From: Microscillaceae bacterium
Lineage (GTDB): Bacteria > Bacteroidota > Bacteroidia > Cytophagales > Microscillaceae
Length of the DNA: 30,102 nt
Direction: 5' to 3'
NCBI GenBank assembly: GCA_003483885.1
Contig: DMXI01000528.1
Coordinates: forward strand, 1-30,102
Shown: positions 24,334 through 30,102 of the stretch, piece by piece
How positions within the stretch are numbered: the stretch's first letter is position 1
How the letters are laid out: the number at the start of each line of letters is the position of its first letter
Program-made: the position numbers and the translations under genes
Notes under the pieces: generated by a model
What the model was told of the DNA's origin: nothing
The model's database searches: none
Seen by the model: the letters and a program-made list of their open reading frames with translations, nothing else

Positions 24334-25398
24334 ATGAGAGATTTATTACTCGTGATGTTTTTGTGCCTAACAAGCCTTGTAAGCTTTGCTCAAGATGAAA
24401 ATAAAACCCAGGGAAATTTAAAAATATCAGGGTTTGTAGATACTTACTACACGTATAGTTTCAATACACCCGATGACAAAAACATTGGGTTTGCCACCCA
24501 ACCTGCTCGACATAATGAATTTAATCTCAACTGGGGAATTTTACAAGCTGACTACGAACAGGGAAAGTTACAAGCTTCTTTAGCCTTACAGGCGGGTACT
24601 TTTGTACGAAACAACTATGCAGGGGAAGCAGCCTTTATACGTAATATCTACCTGGCAAATGTATCTTATCAGGTTTTTGATCAACTCAAAGTTACTTTGG
24701 GCATTCGAGAAGCTGCCATTAACCTGGAAGACAACCTATCTATTTACAATCCCATCTATTCGCGTTCTTTTGCCTCAGATATTATGCCCTATTATCAATC
24801 AGGTTTAGCGTTTGTATGGACTCCATCTGAAAAGTTTTCATTAGATTTATCTATTATTAATGGTTACCAACGAATTCAAGACAATAACTCTGCAAAATCG
24901 CTGGCCATAACCGCCAAATATCAGTTAAATGATCAACTGCTGATTGGGTATGGTAATTATATTGGTAATGACAATCCAGATAGTTTAGCCTCTCAGGTGA
25001 GTTTTTTTAATGATTTTTATGCCCAATACGATATTACTGAAAAACTACAAGTAGCAGCTACAATTGAAGTGAATGCACGAGAAAAGTTTAATGAGGCTGG
25101 AGTTGACCTTGCCTTTGATTTTTTTGCCTGGCTACGCTATAAATTCACTGAAAAACTCTCTGCTGCTATATTTTTTGAAACTTATCGTGATCCAGAGCAA
25201 ATCTTTATTTTTACTGGTACTCCTAATGGTTTTACCTTAAATACTGCTTCTTTAAATGTGGCTTATCGCCCAGAAGAGAATATCGCGATTAGATTAGAGA
25301 GCAAATTTTTTAACGCCCCTGATAATATATTTCCCAAAGAAAACCAATTAAGTGATACCGATGCTTTTGTGAGTCTTTCAATGGCATTAAAATTTTAA
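24334..25398 (+). CDS. Outer-membrane beta-barrel porin (BBP2-like)
   Basis: The protein has 354 residues from the ATG at 24334; the frame extends to a TTG at 24292, but the ATG gives a clean signal peptide (1-20, ending VSFAQ). The mature chain is a series of amphipathic strands with alternating aromatic residues (SGFVDTYYTYSF at the start; YGNYIGND; RYKFTEKLSAAIFFE) and ends in Phe (LSMALKF), as expected for a barrel inserted by the Bam machinery. It resembles the putative outer membrane porins of Bacteroidota (BBP2/OmpL family); the substrate is unknown. It is the first gene of a two-gene unit with the 85-residue protein, and is transcribed away from the output-less sensor gene. Confidence 0.8.
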   Translation: MRDLLLVMFLCLTSLVSFAQDENKTQGNLKISGFVDTYYTYSFNTPDDKNIGFATQPARHNEFNLNWGILQADYEQGKLQASLALQAGTFVRNNYAGEAAFIRNIYLANVSYQVFDQLKVTLGIREAAINLEDNLSIYNPIYSRSFASDIMPYYQSGLAFVWTPSEKFSLDLSIINGYQRIQDNNSAKSLAITAKYQLNDQLLIGYGNYIGNDNPDSLASQVSFFNDFYAQYDITEKLQVAATIEVNAREKFNEAGVDLAFDFFAWLRYKFTEKLSAAIFFETYRDPEQIFIFTGTPNGFTLNTASLNVAYRPEENIAIRLESKFFNAPDNIFPKENQLSDTDAFVSLSMALKF

Positions 25399-25404
25399 AA
25401 TATT

Positions 25405-25662
25405 ATGGAAATCAACAAGTTATACGAAGCTATTGCCGACAACCAATTGTTCCACACCATTAGCAAACAAACCAAAAACAACAAAACTTACCTTAAGTTT
25501 AAGCGTCACGATAGTGTTTTTACTTTCATTTATACGCCAAGCTTTATATCTGAACAAGGAGAAGAAACACCTGCCAAATATGTATTATTAAAAGATAAGG
25601 AAAAAGCACGTTTAGGCACATTAAGGGTGATGTGGCAAGATTATCTGGAGCATAAACAATAA
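25405..25662 (+). CDS. Small conserved-looking cytoplasmic protein
   Basis: The protein has 85 residues with no signal peptide or membrane helix. Predicted secondary structure from the sequence is an N-terminal helix (MEINKLYEAIADNQLF), two or three strands (KTYLKFKRH, VFTFIYTPSF), then a helix ending in a basic and aromatic tail. It starts 6 bases after the porin stop, so it is co-transcribed with it and probably translationally coupled. I do not recognise a family. Nothing in the protein suggests a link to the barrel, so the operon partnership is the only clue. Confidence 0.6.
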   Translation: MEINKLYEAIADNQLFHTISKQTKNNKTYLKFKRHDSVFTFIYTPSFISEQGEETPAKYVLLKDKEKARLGTLRVMWQDYLEHKQ

Positions 25663-25790
25663 GTAATAAAGTTATATATTTCCGCCTTAAGCTAATATAA
25701 CCTTACGCTCATCGACTAATATGATTGCTTAATCGAAATTCTTTTTTTCTTAACAAGTAAAAATCAGAAATTTATAAAACAACAAGCATT

Positions 25791-25816
25791 AACAAATGTT
25801 CATTTGTTTATCTTTG
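25791..25816 (+). promoter_or_regulatory. Operator-like palindrome abutting a -7 box
   Basis: AACAAATG-TT-CATTTGTT (25791-25808) has perfect 8-base arms and is followed directly by TATCTTTG (25809-25816), an exact TAnnTTTG box. No TTG lies at -33. A dimeric repressor here would block the polymerase, and an activator could replace the missing -33 element. It controls the PilJ/SpoIIE gene, with a leader of about 130 bases. Confidence 0.5.
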
Positions 25817-25953
25817 TTTAGTTTTTTAAACATAAAAGTTAAACAAAAAGTATCCTTTAATAACCAATAAAGTCTTCTAGCAAGTCACTCTAACCACCTG
25901 CATTCAACGAACTATATACATACCTTTAATCGAAGTTGCTTCGCATTTGACTT

Positions 25954-27450
25954 ATGCAAACATTTACAACAAAATATACTAAGATATACATTACTGCGCT
26001 TTTCCTAATAGCAGTTTTCACCATTGGGAGTCAATTGTTCTTGCAATTATATCTACAGCAAGAAGAAGCGAAATCTCATATCATCAATATATCTGGGCGC
26101 CAAAGAATGTTAAGCCAAAAAATAACTAAAGAGGCCATTCTTATTTTACAAGCAAAAAACGAGGTTGAGTTTAATAAAAGACAAGTAAAACTTACTGCTG
26201 CTCTTGACCTCTGGAATCGCTCTCACCAAGGGCTACTAAAAGGAGATTCATCACTGAATCTTCCAGAGCCTAATATGAGTTTAGTAAATCGCGAAAATTT
26301 CAAAAAAATACAGCCATACAAAGATCGTATTGCACAAGCAGCATTAAAACTCACCCAAGATAAATTTTCTGTCAATAAGGCCCAACAGGAGGCTAAAGTT
26401 GGTCAAATTTTAGCCAATGAGGAGCATTTCTTAAAGCTCATGAATGACATCACTTTCAGATTTGATGAGCGAAGCAAAGAAAATATTGTCAAATTTCGCA
26501 TCCTGGAAATCGTTTTGATGAGTATCACCCTATTATTACTTGGGTTAGAAGGGTTTCTAATCTTTCGCCCTACCTTCCGAAAAATTGATGAAAGCATAAT
26601 AGCCATCAATGAAAATAAGGAAGAAATTGAGGCACAAAATCATATGCTCAATCAAGTGCTGGAAAAAGTAAAGATGCAAAATGATAATTTGGTGGCTTCA
26701 ATTAAATATGCTGAGACTATCCAAAACGCAACGCTGGCTTTAGACCCATCTGTTGCTTCTTGTCTAAATAGTCAGTTTTTTATCATGTTCCGCCCCTTAC
26801 AGGTAGTATCAGGAGATTTTTATTATGTAGCCGATACAGAAGAAGAGTTAATTTTGGCTGCCGTAGATTGTCATGGACATGGCATTCCAGGAGCGTTGCT
26901 ATCTATGATTGGAGTAGCTATTTTGAACGATATCATCAAAGCAAAAAAGATTACCAATCCAGGCAATATATTGTTCAATTTAGATCAAACTGTTAGAAAA
27001 ACACTCCATCAGGAATCTAACAATAATCAGGATGGAATGGATATGGCTTTGATAAGCATAGAGAAGACAAGTAACGAAGTAAGGTTTGCTGGCGCTAAAA
27101 ACCCGCTTGTTTATATCTGTGACGATCAATTACACGAAATCAAAGGGGATAGAATTACCATAGGAGGTAGATCAAAAAAGAAACAAGACTTTACAACACA
27201 TCACATTACCATCAGTCACTCTACAATGTTTTACCTGTTTTCAGATGGTTATTTAGATCAATTTGGAGGGCCTGATAGAAGGAAATTTATGAGCCCGCGT
27301 TTCCGACAATTACTCCTAGATAATCACGAAAAGGGGCTACAACAACAGAGACAAGCGCTTGAAACCACTTTTGATACTTGGATGAATACCCACAATGACA
27401 TCCAAGTAGATGATGTATTGGTGATGGGCGTACGATTATACCCAATTTAG
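25954..27450 (+). CDS. PilJ/NarX-type membrane sensor fused to SpoIIE-type PP2C phosphatase
   Basis: The protein has 498 residues. A membrane helix (about 10-32) is followed by a periplasmic helical domain of the type IV pili methyl-accepting N-terminal type (35-180; INISGRQRMLSQKI at 45-57 is its signature), a second helix (about 184-204), a coiled coil (210-250) and a PP2C-like SpoIIE domain (about 252-498). Metal-site aspartates are present: D288 (SGDFYY), D305 with GHGIPGALLS, D363 (DGMDMAL), D431 (FSDGYLDQ) and D486-D487 (VDDVLVMG). The enzyme should remove phosphate from serine or threonine of a partner protein, classically an anti-sigma-factor antagonist, in response to a periplasmic ligand. 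No such partner is encoded in the window. It ends one base from the convergent MscS gene. Confidence 0.88.
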   Translation: MQTFTTKYTKIYITALFLIAVFTIGSQLFLQLYLQQEEAKSHIINISGRQRMLSQKITKEAILILQAKNEVEFNKRQVKLTAALDLWNRSHQGLLKGDSSLNLPEPNMSLVNRENFKKIQPYKDRIAQAALKLTQDKFSVNKAQQEAKVGQILANEEHFLKLMNDITFRFDERSKENIVKFRILEIVLMSITLLLLGLEGFLIFRPTFRKIDESIIAINENKEEIEAQNHMLNQVLEKVKMQNDNLVASIKYAETIQNATLALDPSVASCLNSQFFIMFRPLQVVSGDFYYVADTEEELILAAVDCHGHGIPGALLSMIGVAILNDIIKAKKITNPGNILFNLDQTVRKTLHQESNNNQDGMDMALISIEKTSNEVRFAGAKNPLVYICDDQLHEIKGDRITIGGRSKKKQDFTTHHITISHSTMFYLFSDGYLDQFGGPDRRKFMSPRFRQLLLDNHEKGLQQQRQALETTFDTWMNTHNDIQVDDVLVMGVRLYPI

Positions 27451-27451
27451 C

Positions 27452-28738
27452 TTAAAAACCAAGACCTGTTTCTTCCTTGTCGTCATCGTTATCTTCCATA
27501 GGTGGTGGGGTAGTTTCTTCGGTAAAGAAAGTCATTCTTCGTTGAGCAAATGAAATATTGTTTTCCTGGAAATAATTCATAATTCGTACCCCAAGTTCTG
27601 TCTTAGTATCCCAGTAAGGAGCTTCGTTTTTAATGTAAAACACATAACGAACCATCACTGAAAAATCAGAAAACTCTTGCAGTGTTGTCTTATTATCAGT
27701 TTCTAAATGCTCATGATTAATAGATAAGTTCTGGAGAAACTTGGTCAAAGCAGTAATCTTTTCTCCAGGTGTTTTAGTAGATATATTCAGGAAAAACACT
27801 CCTTTCACCCCTGCCGCTGCCGAAATATTTACAACTTCTTTGTCTGTAAATACTTTGTTAGGAATGGTCACCAAAAAATCATCAATGAAAGTACGCAAGC
27901 GAGTATTACTTAACCCTATTTCTTGCACATAACCATCATGTCCACTTATCAAAATTCTATCGCCAATTCTGAAGGGTTGGTTAATCAAGACACTTAGCCC
28001 TCCAAAAATATTCATAATGGTGGTACGAGCTCCAATAGCCAAAGCCACCCCTCCTATTCCCAAACCAGCCAACACAGTGGCTACATCATACCCTGCATTA
28101 TTTAGACCTACTACTACCGCTATGACCCATACGATCACTTTAAAGCCTCTACGAGCAATCGGTAAAATTGCATCATCCAGATTGCTCTCTGATTCTTCTA
28201 CCAATGGAACGATGTATTCCTCTATAAGCCCATCTATAGTTCTTACAATCAACCAGGCTACATCCAAGATAATAATTAGGTAAATAAAGCCTTCTATTTG
28301 TTGTTTGGTCTTTGCAGCAAAATGTAGGTACGAAATCCCCCACCAAAAACCCGCAATGACAATAGCCGCTACGATAGGCTCTTCTATTTTGTCAATAATA
28401 ATATCATCCAGCTTGGTTTCAGTTTTTTCAGTAAATATTCGTACGATTTTGGTAAAAAACCAATACAAAATACGCCCTACAATTACGGCCCCTAGTATAA
28501 TAGACAAGGCAATGAGCCATTCGTAGAGTGTGCTTCCATAAAACTTTTTGGAGAAAAAACCACCAGGAGATTTTTTGGCGGTTTGGGCCTTTGCATTACC
28601 CTTGTTTTGTATGGTAGTTTTTTTTACAGTATCCTTTGTAGTGTTTTGAGCGGTTGTCTCTGGGGAAAAAAGTCCAATGAATAAAAATAACCAAGCAACT
28701 ACAGAAAATACTCGTAATCTTTGGATGTATGTACTCAT
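27452..28738 (-). CDS. MscS-family mechanosensitive channel
   Basis: The protein has 428 residues: an N-terminal signal-like segment (1-31), a low-complexity Lys/Thr/Gln periplasmic stretch (35-60), membrane helices at about 74-94, 122-142 and 150-166, then the MscS core: helix 199-215 and pore helix 221-245 with GLGIGGVALAIGARTTIMN, then NIFGGLSVLINQPFRIGDRI and the cytoplasmic beta domain. It opens to release solutes when membrane tension rises. The C-terminus is acidic (DNDDDKEE, near 417-424), which is not part of the core family. The stop lies one base from the convergent SpoIIE gene, with no room for a terminator between. Inverted repeats lie about 60-110 bases upstream. Confidence 0.9.
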   Translation of the reverse strand: MSTYIQRLRVFSVVAWLFLFIGLFSPETTAQNTTKDTVKKTTIQNKGNAKAQTAKKSPGGFFSKKFYGSTLYEWLIALSIILGAVIVGRILYWFFTKIVRIFTEKTETKLDDIIIDKIEEPIVAAIVIAGFWWGISYLHFAAKTKQQIEGFIYLIIILDVAWLIVRTIDGLIEEYIVPLVEESESNLDDAILPIARRGFKVIVWVIAVVVGLNNAGYDVATVLAGLGIGGVALAIGARTTIMNIFGGLSVLINQPFRIGDRILISGHDGYVQEIGLSNTRLRTFIDDFLVTIPNKVFTDKEVVNISAAAGVKGVFFLNISTKTPGEKITALTKFLQNLSINHEHLETDNKTTLQEFSDFSVMVRYVFYIKNEAPYWDTKTELGVRIMNYFQENNISFAQRRMTFFTEETTPPPMEDNDDDKEETGLGF

Positions 28739-28797
28739 AATTCGTCTCGCTAGTGATTGCCTTTCATACTTTTTGAATTATACAATTTCAAAACCGC

Positions 28798-28848
28798 ACA
28801 CAATTTGTGTAAGCCATGATTGAATAAGTTTTACATGACACAAATTGT
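28798..28848. repeat. Inverted repeat pair upstream of the MscS gene
   Basis: ACAATTTGTGT (28800-28810) and ACACAAATTGT (28838-28848) are an exact 11-bp inverted pair 27 bases apart. The left copy is itself part of a short palindrome, ACACAA-T-TTGTGT (28798-28810). Two related sites could bind a dimeric regulator of the MscS gene, or fold as a hairpin. Confidence 0.45.
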
Positions 28849-29585
28849 TCCTTTTTTAGATGTATAAGTGTTATCAATCAAAAATAAAAAAATAATGTTT
28901 TTTCGAGTATAATTTTTTCAAATAATTATTTGATTATCAAAATATAAGGTACACAAACATCTCTTTGCAAGATGGGCTCATTATCAGAAAAATATAGTGA
29001 AAAACATTTATATCAAATAGAAAGGAGGTAGGGTGAATTCAATGGTTACGATAAAAATCAAATTTTGTTGGGGTTCTATATATACATGTTTAAATATTTT
29101 TTCAAAACCAAAGAAAGAAATAAATATTTTAGCGAAAAACATAACAAACTAAAATATATCACGTAAAAGTGATAGCGATTTCCTCCTAAACAGAGGAAGT
29201 AATTATTAGAAATACACCAAAGTTTAAAAAAATGTAAAAAACCAATTGGTTGTAGATTTCGTAATTACAGTAGTTAGGTTTTTTAAATATTACTTTTTAC
29301 TGAATTCTTTTGTCAAAATAAAATTCTAAAAAATTCTAAAAAACATTAAATAATTTGGTAACTAAAATTCTGATTAATTCTACTCGTGTGAGAGTCACAC
29401 TTAAAATGTAAGTACAATTTCTTTGAAAAGTAATATTTAGTATTTAACTATTTTCGTAGCGAGCGTTTGTTCGCGCTTCAGGTGTTAATTTTAAAAACAA
29501 GACGAGCATTGAGCCAATTGTAAAACTTTTTTGAGGTAAAGCAATAAGCCAATGAAGTACTCGTTTATCAAATGTACAAGAAAAT
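28849..29585. other. Long AT-rich region before the sigma factor gene
   Basis: I see no gene of normal size here. It holds two tiny ORFs (28972-29031 and 29042-29152) with a strong GGAGG at 29024-29028, hairpins TATCAC/GTGATA (29157-29174), TTCCTC/GAGGAA (29180-29198) and GTGTGA/TCACAC (29386-29400), a perfect AACCAATTGGTT (29240-29251), and the longer pair AAAAAACC (29236-29243) with GGTTTTTT (29277-29284). It may be a leader or regulatory region, perhaps with a small RNA. No exact TAnnTTTG box was found. Confidence 0.5.
29042..29152 (+). CDS. Possible 36-residue small ORF
   Basis: ATG at 29042 opens 36 codons to TAA at 29150; an in-frame GTG at 29033 is close after a strong AGGAGG. The peptide is basic (many Lys) with no signal or clear membrane helix, and no family I know. 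A perfect Shine-Dalgarno is unusual here, but the surrounding AT-rich DNA gives short ORFs by chance, so this is weak. Confidence 0.2.
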   Translation: MVTIKIKFCWGSIYTCLNIFSKPKKEINILAKNITN

Positions 29586-30102
29586 ATGGCGCACAATCAG
29601 ATAAGTGATAGCACCCTTGTATCACTTTATAAAAACGGAGATGAAAAAGCTTTTGAAACACTGGTTCACAGACATAAAGCTAAAGTCTACACAACTATTT
29701 TATTAATTGTTAAAGATCATTTTATTGCAGAAGATTTACTACAAGACACATTTATAAAGGCAATAAAAACAATCAAATCCGGGAAATACAACGAAGAAGG
29801 TAAATTCTTACCTTGGATAACACGTATCGCCCATAATCTGGCCATTGATTTTTTCCGTAAGGAAAAACGTTATCCAAAAGTATTGCTCGAAGATGGAGCC
29901 AATGTATTAAACACGTTGAATTTTTCAGAAGACTCAATTGAAGCTGCTCAAATAAAAAAAGAAACATATAGCAAGCTTCGTGTGTTAATACAAAAACTAC
30001 CCGAAAAGCAGAGAGAAGTACTCATCATGCGTCATTATGCAGAAATGAGTTTCCAGGAGATTGCGGACGCTACAAAAGTAAGCGTAAATACGGCTTTGGG
30101 TA
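29586..30102 (+). CDS. ECF (extracytoplasmic-function) sigma factor, truncated by window end
   Basis: The ATG at 29586 opens 172 complete codons with no stop before the right edge. Sigma region 2 (about 20-95) is clear: D-E-K-A-F-E-T-L-V near the start, AEDLLQDTFIKAI (48-60), and F-L-P-W-I-T-R-I-A-H-N-L-A-I-D-F-F-R-K (74-92) for DNA melting and -10 recognition. Sigma region 4 (from about 130) contains LPEKQREVLIMRHYAEMSFQEIA, then the start of the recognition helix (VSVNTALG). Regions 2 and 4 are joined by a short linker, as in ECF sigmas; no region 1 or 3 is present. It directs RNA polymerase to a stress or surface regulon, normally under an anti-sigma factor, which may lie downstream outside the window. 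Confidence 0.92.
   Translation, partial: MAHNQISDSTLVSLYKNGDEKAFETLVHRHKAKVYTTILLIVKDHFIAEDLLQDTFIKAIKTIKSGKYNEEGKFLPWITRIAHNLAIDFFRKEKRYPKVLLEDGANVLNTLNFSEDSIEAAQIKKETYSKLRVLIQKLPEKQREVLIMRHYAEMSFQEIADATKVSVNTALG

Noticed and set aside
28849..29585. tRNA, riboswitch or CRISPR in the long AT-rich gap
   Set aside because: I saw no cloverleaf, no regularly spaced repeats and no recognised riboswitch core; only short hairpins are present.

Overview
The window looks like chromosomal DNA from a marine or soil member of the Bacteroidota, most likely class Cytophagia (Microscilla-like; the genus is inference). The evidence is a type IX secretion C-terminal sorting domain, a Bat (aerotolerance) gene cluster, LytS/LytTR signalling, a long form of class II LysS, many TPR and PAS histidine kinases, few Shine-Dalgarno sequences, and promoters that fit the Bacteroidota pattern TTG-N20-TAnnTTTG. 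I found no phage, insertion sequence, CRISPR array, tRNA or rRNA.

Layout. 1-3752 (minus): a hotdog thioesterase, a DUF58 protein, a membrane-anchored protein and BatA; the rest of the Bat cluster would lie beyond the left edge, and no moxR is present. 4008-7123: exported proteins, namely a T9SS cargo protein, a probable lipoprotein, and a lectin/crystallin multidomain protein, plus an untracked 35-residue membrane peptide at 4989-5096. 7375-9148 (minus): a LytS-type kinase and LytTR regulator pair, with 21-base direct repeats upstream. 9410-9867: two small membrane proteins. 9945-11693 (minus): lysS with a clear promoter and terminator.

11946-27450 is a signalling island: a PAS kinase, a TPR kinase, a TerB-like membrane protein, a TPR protein whose kinase domain has lost its catalytic residues, a 1294-residue sensor kinase-receiver-adenylate cyclase, a double-sensor membrane protein with no output domain, a porin with a small partner, and a PilJ-type sensor fused to a SpoIIE phosphatase. 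The minus-strand run 24178 to 17026 (output-less sensor, kinase-cyclase, pseudokinase) is the best candidate for an undescribed system. The sensor shares a recognisable periplasmic domain with the kinase-cyclase next to it, and the pseudokinase could act as an adaptor. One model is a membrane sensory complex that joins phosphotransfer to cAMP production.

27452-28738 (minus) encodes an MscS-type channel. About 850 AT-rich bases with several hairpins follow, and then an ECF sigma factor cut by the right edge of the window.
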